Positions 22,575 through 33,768 of a stretch of DNA of 64,000 bases are shown piece by piece (the stretch's first letter is position 1; every line of letters starts with the position of its first letter). A model generated the notes under the pieces. That model was not told the DNA's origin, made no database searches, and saw nothing but the letters and a program-made list of their open reading frames with translations. Origin of the DNA: Alnus glutinosa (taxonomy: Eukaryota > Streptophyta > Magnoliopsida > Fagales > Betulaceae); contig NC_084889.1 of NCBI RefSeq assembly GCF_958979055.1, forward strand, positions 7,867,761 to 7,931,760. Direction: 5' to 3'. Made by a program: the position numbers and the translations under genes.

Positions 22575-23863
22575 ACTTCAAGTGTTTACCATTAAATATT
22601 CACTTATTGATATACATGGCAGTGAAAATCACCATTAGATGAAATAGCAAATGAAAGTATATATAGCATCCAATAATGATTGTCACTATCACGTGAGGCA
22701 GTGATCACTTTGAAGTGTACCTAACATTTCTCTATTATAATTTAGGAGACGAATGTCGACATGCAACATTGATTTACATAAAGTCATATTTTTTTATGTT
22801 TGTTTTGAAGAGAAGACAACTAAATAAGGAAAAAAAAAATTAATTTAAGTGAGATAGACATTATTTTTTACTAGAAAGCTAGGCAAAGCATATATATTAA
22901 AAAAAATAAAATAAAATAAAATATAGGGTTTGTGGGTGGGTTTCTTCAATCTTCCATATTGGCCTTGATCAATCATGTTACATCAACATATATTTGATAG
23001 TGATTTGCCAAATATTAAAGTTATTCTTCAACCCTGAAATTAATGTACCACATGAGAGTCTGCAGTGTACCATAAAAAATAATTACTTTACACAAGAATC
23101 ACAACTTTTGCCCAACAAAATAATTTTTTATTTTTTCAAAAAAGAACTCATTCTCTCCTTATATAACCCTTAAATCACTCATATAAGAGTGCCAAGGCTC
23201 TTTTATATATGAAATTAAATTAGTGACCAATTACAAATGGAGAAATAATTGAATTAATGGGGTATAATTTGTGTAATAACTGTTCAACTTTGTGACATAT
23301 ACTCTTTCACAATAAATTAAGTTATATATGTGTGTGTATTTTTAGTCTTAAAATTAATCTAGACCCCTATCAAAATTAAATTTGACCCTTCATACATATT
23401 TTAGCCCATCCAAATGAGAAATTGCAGTTCCAACCCTGAGCATTCACATCCAATCCTTTAAACAACATTTTTCTTCAAATTATGAAGAACCACACCTTAA
23501 AATCACTATACATCCAATTTTTACTCATCCTTCATTTTTTTTTTTAAATAAAACAAAAAAAAAATGCTATAGCAATCTTTGGTATAAGAAAGATCATTGT
23601 AAATCATTTATTTCTTATTTTATTAATTTATCTCTTAAAAGGGAGTCATTCTCTAAAATAAAAAATGAGAAGTACGTAGAATGGTTTTCAAAAGTGGTTG
23701 TCCAAAATAGAAAAAATGAAACTGTTCTTCAAAATTTGAAAAAAAAAATAAAAAAATTAATAATTGTAAATGCGGATGCAAATGCACTAAAAAACTAAAG
23801 TTGGAGATTAAGATAATGCATCACAATCACTCACATTGTGCCAATCAAAGTGACACAAGCTTC

Positions 23864-23919
<56 letters not shown>
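22575..23919. other. AT-rich intergenic DNA with hAT MITE fragment and TA microsatellite
   Basis: No gene seen. 23325-23430 is similar to 44815-44945 (shared TAGACCC..TATCAAAATTAAAT and TTTAGCCCAT/TTTGGCCCAT blocks), which belongs to a CAGGGACGG-type hAT element. A (TA)n tract of about 50 bp at 23868-23919 directly abuts the Cassandra element. Confidence 0.6.
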
Positions 23920-23922
<3 letters not shown>

Positions 23923-24343
23923 AACGACCCACCCTCAATGACACAATATTGTCCGCTTTTGGCTCACCAAACTAAACTTTCCAGGAGGTCACCCATCCTG
24001 GGATTGCTCTCGCAGAAGCACGCTTAACTGCGGAGTTCTGATAGGTTCATGGTCATCACGGCTTTAAAACGCGTTGTGTCATAAATGGTGCATTTATACA
24101 TATAAGCACATCCTCATTCCCAGGCGATGTGGGACGTCACAATCACCCCCTCTTTGGACCCAGCGTCCCCGCTGGCGTCTCTCATTGGGCTTGTGCACGC
24201 TCCCACCATCTCAGGCTGGGAACCTGGCTCTGATACCATTTGTAACGACCCACCCCCAATGACACAATATTGTCCGCTTTTGGCTCCCCATACCAGACTT
24301 CTCAGGATGGGTGACCTTCTGAGAAGTCTAGTATGGAGAGCCA
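23920..24343 (-). mobile_element. Cassandra TRIM with 5S rRNA-like LTR (rearranged second LTR)
   Basis: On the minus strand a complete LTR (24141-23920, 222 bp) runs from TGTGACGTCCCACATCGC to GTCGTTACA. It holds a 5S rRNA-like block (24043-23981) including CAGAACTCCGCAGTTAAGCG and GGATGGGTGACCTCCTGG, the hallmark of Cassandra. The interior (24142-24240) is only about 99 bp, with a PPT-like AAAGAGGGGGTGA and a primer-binding site TGGTATCAGAGCC two bases from the other LTR. That LTR (24241-24343) keeps only its terminal part and then folds back: 24281-24305 and 24319-24343 form an inverted pair around GATGGGTGACCTT. The 5S-like box there is therefore inverted. (TA)n tracts flank both sides. 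Confidence 0.93.
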
Positions 24344-24976
24344 AATATATATATATATATATATATTCATTTGTAAATCTCTCTAGCTAGCTAGACTATG
24401 GAACATTGAGTCATATCATATTAATTAATTACATCATTAGTTTGCCACAACACAAGCCATGCGCAAACATTAATAATAGGGCCGAATATCGATGTGACTT
24501 TTCTTTGATCCTTTTGGTACGTAAAGATATATTAATAAGACTATATATATATATATATATATGCCTCAACTTAAAGAAACAAGAACAAAAAGCAAAGAGA
24601 TATGCATATATAAAAGAGTGTGATTTTTTTTGTGGGAATGATTATATATAATATAATAAGCAGCCCTATATGAAGGATTCTTAAAACTTAAAAGATCTCG
24701 ACAATGAGGTTAAAATTTGTCCCTTTGCTTCTTTTGATGCACTAATCTTTGTAATCAACTTTAACTGCCTCAAGATGCGGTTTTGGACCATTTAGCATAA
24801 GTTCCACTCTCAATACCTAACTAGCGAGCCATCACCTTTTCCCCCCCCCCCCCAAAAAAATAGAAATAAAAATTGAAGCATCTCTTAAGAACCTTGATTA
24901 ATTAATATTATTACGACCAACGTATAAACTTTACAAAAAAAAAAAAAAAAAAGCTATTTAGAAACTTAAAAAAAGG

Positions 24977-25007
<31 letters not shown>

Positions 25008-26219
25008 CCGACAGCCGCCCCAATTGGGACCGAAGGTGGCGCACGGCCACCCCCCATCAGCCGAGGTGGCTCACAAGCCACCCCTCTTTTTTTTTTTACT
25101 TTTTTCAACAACAAATTTTTTTAGAAGTTTTTAATATTTAGGTTTAATATATTTATATTATTTTTATTAAGAGTGACACATATCATCGTTCTATTGATGC
25201 TGACGTGACACATTGAAGGAATCAGTCAGGAATTTTGACGGAATTGATATTTTTGTATACCCTGGGGACCTCTGAATTATTTTTTATATCGCAAAGAACG
25301 AAATTTGTAAATTACACCAACAACATTGACTGATTTTACATTTTTCTTTAGAAAAACAAAAAATTAATTTGCACTACCACGTCATTCGAATTCTATAACA
25401 ATCTAATATTAAATAACGTTACTTGTACAAAAATAAGGTTGTATACTTGTAGGGCCGCACGATAAATTTTGAGGCTTAAAACGACAAGTTTAAGTGAATG
25501 ACTTATCACTTCTTATATTTAAATACTAATTAAATTAAATTTATTATAATATTTATATTTATATTTTAATATGTCAATTAGAGCATTTTTTTTTTTTTTG
25601 TAAAATGTATTTTAAAACTTTTTTTTAATAACTTATTAGATATATAATACTTATCACTTGATTTAAAGACAAAAAATAATAAGATTTAAAGAAAAATAAA
25701 GAGAAAAATGGAAATAAGTTATATAACGATTGATTTGTAATTAATATCACATACCGCGGAAAAAATTGTTGGACATTGAAGATTCACTGAAAGTGTAATT
25801 CTATCTCTTATGCACAACGCAAAATAACAATGAGAATTTATGCATTTTGAAGACTTTTCATATTTGTCTAAATATTCAATTCAAAAAAAACATTGGAGAA
25901 GAAACTATGCATGTTGAACTAATTTCATGAATGTAAAAATGTGGCTTTTAAAAAGAATAAATAAGTGGGACTTTCCAAGAATTTATGGATTTTTTTTTTT
26001 ACTTTCAATTTGTAATTCTTTTGCATGATTGAGGGCCTAAATTATAAATTATTTATTAAAATTTTACCATATTAGAGTTGGAAATAACATTTATTGTACA
26101 ATTATTAAGTGGGGGCCTTAATTAAAGAGTATTTTATTAACTTTTTACCATATTAGAGCCTTAAAATATTTTTTTAGGCCTTACTTTTTTACCATACTTA
26201 TGCAAAATATATATATATA
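24344..26219. other. AT-rich intergenic DNA, no gene seen
   Basis: Contains (TA)n runs, a C-run at 24841-24853, long A-runs near 24940-25005 and a GC-rich block with GTGGCGCACGGCCACC and GTGGCTCACAAGCCACC (25015-25085), probably a transposon remnant. 26030-26190 repeats TTTTACCATATTAGAG twice. No open frame is convincing. Confidence 0.5.
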
Positions 26220-26511
26220 GTCTTATTCAACTAGGGACCTTAAGTCATAACTTAGGGTTGGCTTATATATATTAGTTGAGGGTCTTATTCAATTAGGGAC
26301 CTTAAGTCATAACTTAGGGCTGGCTTAAGCCCTAAGTTATGACTTTAGCCAGCCCTAAGTTATGACTTAAGGTCCCTAATTGAATAAGACCCTCAACTAA
26401 TATATATATACATATAAAAAAGTAATAACTTAAGGTCCCTAATTGAATAATATATATATATTAGTTGAGGGTCTTATTCAATTAGGGACCTTAAGTCATA
26501 ACTTAGGGCTC
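26220..26511. repeat. Cluster of inverted copies with a 60-bp perfect inverted repeat
   Basis: Arms 26264-26323 and 26349-26408 are perfect reverse complements over 60 bp (core AGGGACCTTAAGTCATAACT) around a 25-nt loop. The loop contains a partial further copy. A direct copy precedes (26221-26268, three or so mismatches), and a short inverted copy (about 26428-26450) and another direct copy (26461-26511) follow. A transcript would form a near-perfect hairpin of about 145 nt. No transposon ends were recognised. Confidence 0.9.
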
Positions 26512-28640
26512 AAGCCGCCCACGATAGTTGGATATATTAGAGAAAGGAATATGGTAGAAACAATAAGAAAACAATAGTGGGGAAGTCACTTAATGGTACC
26601 TTCAATTCATGTATAAAGAATAAGAAAGTGCCCAGCTCGCATGTTCAATCTCGTGCATGCTCTAATATAATGGCATAGTAGAAAGTGTATTGTCTTTTGG
26701 CCCACGTCCATGCCTCTTTGCATAATGCTAAATCCATATATATCTTTAAAAGTTTTGAGCATTGATGTACTACAATGCTCTTTAAAGCGTACGTAATAGG
26801 ATGCGTTCCATTATATTATTATTATTATTATTATTTTTTCAGGTAATAGGGTTTCCATCGAAGGTGTCAGAATCAAAAAATTAGGTTTTTGCATTATGCT
26901 TCAACCAAAGTCGAAAGAGTCAGATAGCTCTAATAAAAGCTACTTTCACCCCAAAATGTCAGAGGCGTAGTCTAGTGAAAGCGTCAGAGATGGGCTAAAG
27001 AGTGGAGACGAAGAGATCTTCATCATCATATGGATACAAATGGATTTGCGATAGATCTCTTCGTTTTCTTTAGATGAATACAAAGATCTAAATTTATCTT
27101 CATATAACGAAGACGCGATGAAGATGAAAAAAAAATGCAATGGTAGTGGCCGGTGAGACGGAGGTGTAGCAATGGTATATAATCGAAATAGTCGAAAATA
27201 TATAATTGTTTTCATCTCCGCCTTTGAATTCTGTTGAAATACCTAAACTGTGATTGAACCTAACCCTGCCTCCACCGGCCGTCGAAAGTCGACCTATGTA
27301 GGTTAGAACTGTCTGGATGGTGGGTTCGCAGCGGGAACAGAAGAAGCTCGTGAAATACAAAGAAATTTTTTTATAAAAGATAAAAAGAAGCATATGTTAC
27401 ATGGTTACAGCAAACTTCAGGTGAAAATTAAAGTGCAGATGCCACCATAAGCTCTAATGGAAGACTCTTAATAAATATTAAGATTAAATTATTAAACCGA
27501 ATAAGGATCCGATCCACCCTCTCTAAACAGCAATTTAGTCCTTCATTTGGCTTCAATTTGATGATGTAATAAAACACAAAATTTGTGGCCGATTCTCTCT
27601 AAAAAAAGTTGATTGGAAGCTCTATCATATCATGAGTGCCTCCTAAAGCGAATCTGATTTTATAAATCTTGCCCTTTTCCCCCAAAAGGAACTGCTTGTC
27701 CCCCATTTTCTGTGGCTAGCATTTAACTAAAGCTGAGTTTGATTATTTTCATGTCAGTTTTGACATAATTCACAAATAATTATCCACAATTAGTGTATTA
27801 ATCCTACTCAAAAACAAAAAATACCCTCCAAAACACTTAAATTATTATTATTATTTTCATAAATACTTCATAAACAAATTACAAAAACAAGATACATGAA
27901 GGACAAAATAAAAACAAGCTAACAACTCACTTACTCAACCAATTAAGCTAGACTGCAAGTACTTAAGAGCCAAAGGAACACTAGAGGGTAGAAGTCACAG
28001 GAAAATGCAGCTTTTGAAAGTCGTGGCCCGTTAAGATGAATAAAATCATAAAACCATCAGGAGTAAGAGAACCTTTATAAACTTAGATTTAGTCCAGCTT
28101 TCAAAGAAAACGAAAAGACTAAGAAATAAGAATTTAAATCTAATACGGCTTTTAAGAAAACTGAAAGAATAAGGGAAACAGACGAAGGTTAAGTTATAAA
28201 CAACAACACAACTCATACTCATATTTAGCAACCCTCTCCCCTCCCATTCTCTTATTTCACTCCATTAAAAAAAAACACAAACTTCAAAATATTTTAATTT
28301 TTTTTCTATTTTTTATATCACATCAACAATTTTTTTTATTACTATTTTAATTTTTTTTTAAAAAACACTACAATGCCATTTTTTTTTTTATTTTTTCATA
28401 TAAATTCTTTATATTTTATATCACATCAATCACTTATAACTATCACGAAAAAAAAAAAAAATTCACCTCAAATATATATGGGGGAAGAGGTTGCGAAACG
28501 GGGCCAAATATGGGTATGTTTCGCAACAACTTTTACTTTTCCCTACTTTATTTTCATATTTTTCAAAAACAATCAACATTAAAACATTATAACTTTTTCT
28601 ACATTTTATATCACATTAATAATTTTTTTTTAAAACAAAA

Positions 28641-28676
<36 letters not shown>

Positions 28677-29536
28677 AAACATCAGAATCTCAAAATGTTC
28701 TAATTCTCTACATCCGGAATAATTGATTTTTTTTTTTTTGAAAAAAAAAAAAAAAGAAAGTGCCACGTAGGCGGGAGAATCGGACGAAAGTGAGATTATA
28801 GTGAGCCGTAGAGCACTACTTCAACCCATAATAACTGTAAACAGTGAGATGGAATGGTGTCACCATCTTTGATATGAATGTATAAACCCACGCTCTTTCG
28901 ACATGTCGTTTTCTCCATGCTGCGCAGATAATGGATGATTTAACAAGGCAAGAGGCAGAGGCACTGATCGATGCAGACTTGCAGTTACAGTTACGAGACA
29001 AAAACGGCCAGCCTCCCGGCGCTCTCTAGACCGCCAAAGCGACTGACACTTTTCTCAGTTGCCAAAAATTTACAGGCCTGCAGGAAGCAACAGATCAGAA
29101 ACCGCGCGCGTGTCCCTATCGCGGCTTTCGTTCTCAAGAGCCCAACAAAAACAAGGCGGCCAGGCACGTGTGGTTCGCGGCGCAAGCTGCTCGTGGACGA
29201 CTCTAAGACGACAATGGTGCTACTGCTATATATGGTGCTATAGGCTATTGAATTTGCAAAGAGGCAGGGATCATTAGGCCTGAATCTCTTATGTCACGTT
29301 ATGTCACACGTACAGTAAATATCTACTATGCAATAGTTTCCATATATATATATATATATATATAAAAGTCGTTTATTTTAATTGAAAGATCCAAAATGTA
29401 ACCGTGTATGAAAGAGAGAGATGGCTTGTACTACGTGCAAGTTAATGAATTGGATTTTTTTATTGTTCAAATGAATCGGAGAAGAGTCGGTCAAATGACA
29501 GTTTTGCTCCACTCTTTTAAGAAACTGATTCATCCC
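26512..29536. other. Gene-poor AT-rich DNA
   Basis: No supported gene. There are an (ATT)n tract near 26815-26835, long A- and T-runs (28340-28380, 28640-28675, 28728-28755) and short frames around 28970-29280 in several overlapping frames on both strands without a recognisable product. 27000-27400 has open antisense frames of low complexity only. A (TA)n run lies at about 29343-29363. Confidence 0.5.
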
Positions 29537-30512
29537 CAATTTATTTGATTTAGAGAGGTTCCGTTTCCACAAGTTAAGGAGTAACCAAACTAATCTTATG
29601 GCCAAATCACTCATTTAATGACTAAATTAAGGGTGGTTGAACAATCCCTTAGTCATTGGAGTGGTTCGATCGCCTCCAATGGTCATCTCTGTAATTTGCA
29701 TGTCAGTGTTGGATTATGATTATTTCAAATTATTTATAGGATCCACCTGACCAGATAGGTAATTGAGCAGTCCAATTTTTATTTGAATTAGAGAAGTTCT
29801 GTTTCCACAAGTTAAGGAGTAACCAAACAAATCTTATGGCCAAATCACTCATTTAATGACTAAATTAAGGGTGGTTGAACCATCCCTTAGTCATTGGAGT
29901 GGTTCGATCGCCTCCAATGGTCATCTCTGTAATTTGCATGTCAGTGTTGGATTATGATCATTTCAAATTATTTATAGGATCCACCTGACCAGATAGGTAA
30001 TTGAGCAGTCCAATTTTTATTTGAATTAGAGAAGTTCCGTTTCCACAAGTTAAGGAGTAACCAAACAAATCTTATGGCCAAATCACTCATTTAATGACTA
30101 AATTAAGGGTGGTTAAACCATCCCTTAGTCATTGGAGTGGTTCGATCGCCTCCAATGGTCATCTCTGTAATTTGCATGTCAGTGTTGGATTATGATCATT
30201 TCAAATTATTTATGGGATCCACCTGACCAGATAGGTAATTGGGCAGTCCAATTTTTATTTGAATTAGAGAAGTTCCGTTTCCACAAGTTAAGGAGTAACC
30301 AAACTAATCTTATGGCCAAATCACTCATTTAATGACTAAATTAAGGGTGGTTGAACCATCCCTTAGTCACTGGAGTGGTTCGATTGCCTCCAATGGTCAT
30401 CTCTGTAATTTGCATGTCAGTGTTGGATTATGATCATTTCAAATTATTTATGGGACCCACCTGACCGGATAGGTAATTGGGCAGCCCAATTTTTATTTGG
30501 TCAAGTGGGTCC
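29537..30512 (+). repeat. Tandem array, four copies of a 238-bp unit
   Basis: The landmark CCGTTTCCACAAGTTAAGG (C/T variant) occurs at 29561, 29799, 30037 and 30275, exactly 238 bp apart. Copies differ at only a few positions. Each unit contains two inverted motifs (AATGACTAA..TTAGTCATT and ATTGGAG..CTCCAAT). The first copy starts imperfectly and the last fades into unique sequence near 30500. No open frame crosses the units. Confidence 0.95.
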
Positions 30513-31055
30513 CCATAAGTGACATTTCATAATTAGCTACTTGAATTTTTTCAAATTCAAACAATAATTTGAGAAGATTATAATCCTCCAATATTGTGTC
30601 CAAATTAAATTTATTGTACTTCTTACAATAATCTAGGAATTGCATGACCTTTAATTAAATATTGTGAAATTATTGATTTGGGTAAACGCTCAAACGAAAT
30701 ATTTCACATTTTACATGAAATTTTCTATTTAATATAAGTTAAATATATTATTAATTTGAAACAAAATTTAGATGATTATGCTGATAATACGAGGCAATGC
30801 TTAATTGGCATTAAATGGATAATGAGTCAAGGCCTTCTTTGCAACAAAGTGCCTCAACGGGCGATTTGTTTTAAATTTCAAGTTTGCAACTTTTTTCGAT
30901 AATTATATATATACAAATAGAATAATTTTAAATACTATATTACATCCTATATTTACTTTTTAAAAAACAAAAGTTGATTCGAAGATTGACAAGCATTCTT
31001 GTATCAGTCCAATAAGATGAGAATGAAATAAGAGTGTTGTTGTTATGAAAGTAGA

Positions 31056-32530
31056 CACTACAAAAAAAAGGACATTTATGGACGGTTTTTTTCTAGACGG
31101 TTTCTAAAACTGTCTAGAAAATAAAATTTGTAGACGGTTTTTTTGAAACCGACTAGAAAAAATTTATTATGGACGGTTTGATTAAACCGTCTATAAAATT
31201 CCAGACGGTTTTAACTAAACCGTCTATAAATTTATAGGCGGTTTTTTTTAAAACCGTCGGTAAATTTTATTTCCAGACGGTTTAGTTAAAACCGTCTGAA
31301 ATTTTATAGACGATTTTTATCAAACCGTCTGGAATTTCTTTTTTCCACAACACGTCATCAATCCGCGTGATACCTCTTATTTCACCGCGTCCGTCAGATT
31401 TATTTGCCAACCAAAATCACAACCAACGATCTCTTTCTCTCTCTGATCTCTCAGTCTTCTTCTTCCCCCAAAACTCTCTTCTCCCCAAATCTCTCTTCTC
31501 CCCAAATCTCTCTTCTCTCTCTTGTCTCTCTGATCCTTTTCACTAGGTGGCGATCTCGCCCAAATACGCGTCCACGGTCTTGGCGACTCTCTGCATCGCA
31601 GTGGAGCAGTGCTCTCCGAAATCACCGGCGTTAAATACGGCCACGCTCTTCTCCTTCTCCGCGAATCCCGAGATGATTCTCCTCACGCTCTCCAGGTCGA
31701 ACAGCCTCTCTCCGTCATAGGTGAAAGAGAGCACCAGGAGGTCGTCGACGGTCACGTGCTCCAATATCGCTGAGATCCACTTCTCGAGCTCGTTCTTGCA
31801 CTTGGTGTTCAAAGCCTGGAGGAATATCGCCGATCGGAGAAGGCAGCAGAGGAAGTTGATCGGGGTTTCCGGGCTGATTCGGCCGAAATTGGCACTGGGT
31901 CGTTGTGGGTTGGAGCTGATGGGTTGGTGATTGGGGTGGGTTTCGGTGATTGTTATGGGTTGAAGCTGATGGGTTTGCTTTTTTTTTTTTGATTGTTTGA
32001 GGTATATATTTTTGGTTGATTTGTGAAAGGGGGGTGGTTGGCTGTGGCTGTGGCTGTGGAAGAGAAACAGAGGAAGACGTCGATTAGCTAGCTTGTAACA
32101 GATTTGGTGCGGCTGAACGGGTCGATGGTGGTGACTGGAGCTGATCGATTTTCGGTGGATATTTCTGGACTCCAGTAGAAAACGTAGAAGCTAGCTTCGA
32201 CCCTTTGACCGCTGGACAAAAATAATAATTAATTAAAAAAAAAAAAAAAAAAAAACAGGTTCTGGACGGTTTTGCCCAAAACCGTCCAGAATTTTTGTGG
32301 ACGGTTCTGCCAAAAACCGTCCAGAATTGGTTCCTGACGGTTTGGGTCAAACCGTCTGTAATTGCGGACGGTTTGACCCAAACCGTCTAAAAATTTATTT
32401 AGCGACACTATATTCTAGACGGTTTTAAACCGTCCAGAAAAAACCGTCTGGAATTGATTCCAGACGGTTTTTTTTGCATTTCTAGACGGTTTAAAACCGT
32501 CCAGAATTTGCTTTTTTTTTTTTTGTAGTG
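31056..32530. mobile_element. Non-autonomous CACTA (En/Spm) transposon carrying a gene fragment
   Basis: Ends CACTACAAAAAAAAG and TTTTTTTTTTTGTAGTG are the diagnostic CACTA termini, flanked by the 3-bp duplication AGA (31053-31055 and 32531-32533). Both subterminal regions (31079-31340 and 32255-32515) consist of many direct and inverted copies of AGACGGTTT / AAACCGTCT. The 0.9-kb middle is unlike the ends: a CT-rich leader-like stretch, an antisense NPH3-family fragment, then TG-rich sequence. No transposase is encoded. Confidence 0.93.
31543..31890 (-). pseudogene. Captured NPH3-domain (BTB/POZ-NPH3 family) gene fragment
   Basis: The minus strand reads through about 115 codons: SPETPINFLCCLLRSAIFLQ, then a segment with ELEKWISAILEHVTVDDLLV, ending ACSTAM-like CSTAMQRVAKTVDAYLGEIAT and a stop. 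The NFLC.LLR.A.FL and AM.RVAK.VD.YL.EIA motifs are hallmarks of the NPH3 domain, found in plant phototropism and auxin-related adaptor proteins. No BTB domain, start codon or C-terminal part is present, so it is a fragment. It lies wholly inside the CACTA element. The frame is undamaged, suggesting recent capture (inference). Confidence 0.82.
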
Positions 32531-32585
32531 AGAATTCTACAACGTCTAAATGACGTTGGCATGACTCACAAACGCGTATCCAATG

Positions 32586-33768
32586 TGTTAAGTGTCCCCT
32601 TTCCTAATGTGTCTTAGAGAGAGGATTAGGCATTCCCTCCCACTGCCGCTCTGATGCAGTACACGTGTTTTGACAATAGTGTCACACGTAAGGGGGCATG
32701 TTAAGTGTCCCCCTTTCCTAAGACGTCTTTTGAGAGCGTGTAAGACCTATGAACTTTTACATGGTATTAGAGCAGGTTCATTGGACTTTGTTGGGCGACT
32801 TCCCCTATTGGTCCACGTGTTTGGCCATAATGCTACACGTGAGGGGGCATGTCAAAGAGTCTTACATTGCCAAGAGATCTTTAACTTTTACACTTTATAA
32901 CCATGAACATCCCTCCTATCTCAACGGGTTTTTTTAGAGTGAGTTAGGCCCATAGACTTTTACATGGTAAGACTTAGCCCAAAATTTAACAATTGGCGTT
33001 AGCCTATTATCTTTGATACTATGATGAAGTCCATTGAGCCTTACTCTTCTACAAAAAGCACCTTAATAAAATATGTTTGCTCAAGGCTTATAAAGCCCAC
33101 AATCCAAATATACATTGGCAGTGTAGGACTTTTAACACGCCCCTTCACGTGTGGCACTATTGTCCAAATACCTGTACAACGGGAGGAAATGCCCAAAATT
33201 GTCCAAAGCCTTGAAGCTCTGATACCATTAAAAAAAAAAGAAAAAAAAAAAAAGACTTAGCCCCTAATCTAAGTGTCCATTTTTCCTAATGCGTCTTGTG
33301 AGAGTGTCAATGGGTTCATAGACATTTCACATGGTATCAGAGCCATAGGTTTTTTGCGATGATATGCCATTCCCTCCCGTTGTTGTCCACATGTTTGGCT
33401 ATTAGTTGTCACACGTGAAGGGGCAAGTTAAAGTATCTCACATTGTTAAAATTTCATTTACCTTGGCACTTTATAAGCCATGTTATCCCTTCTTCTCTCA
33501 AGGTGTCTTAGAGAGAGGATTGTGCTTCCCTCCCACTGCTGCTCTGATGCAATACACGTGTTTGGACAATAATGCCACACGTGAGGGGGCGTGTTAAGTG
33601 TCCCCCTTTCCTAAGGCGTCTTAGAGAGAGGATTGGGCCTTCCCTCCCACTGCCTCCCTGATGCAATACACGTGTTTGAACAATAGTCCCATACGTGAGG
33701 GGGCGTGTTAAGTGTCCTCCTTTCCTAAGGCGTCTTTTGAGAGTGAATAAGGCCCATGAATTTTTATA
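32586..33768. mobile_element. Nested cluster of TRIM copies inside the 5' LTR
   Basis: The insert starts TGTTAAGTGTCCCC and is flanked by CAATG / CAATT (32581-32585, 33769-33773). It holds several LTR-like ends, three forward primer-site-like motifs (TGGTATTAGAGC at 32762, TGGTAAGACTTAGCC near 32967, TGGTATCAGAGCC at 33334) and one in reverse orientation (CTCTGATACCA near 33220). A cassette built on CACACGTGAGGGGGCGTGTTA and GTCTTAGAGAGAGGATTG repeats with about 113-114-bp spacing (32611/32725; 33505/33618/33732). No protein is encoded. It is best read as repeated insertion or recombination of a very short LTR family. Confidence 0.72.

Noticed and set aside
28971..29277. Overlapping short open frames on both strands near 29 kb
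   Set aside because: Three competing frames of similar length, none with a recognisable motif; probably a locally GC-richer chance region.
29537..30512. CRISPR-like regular repeat
   Set aside because: The repeats are 238 bp with no unique spacers, in a plant nuclear context.
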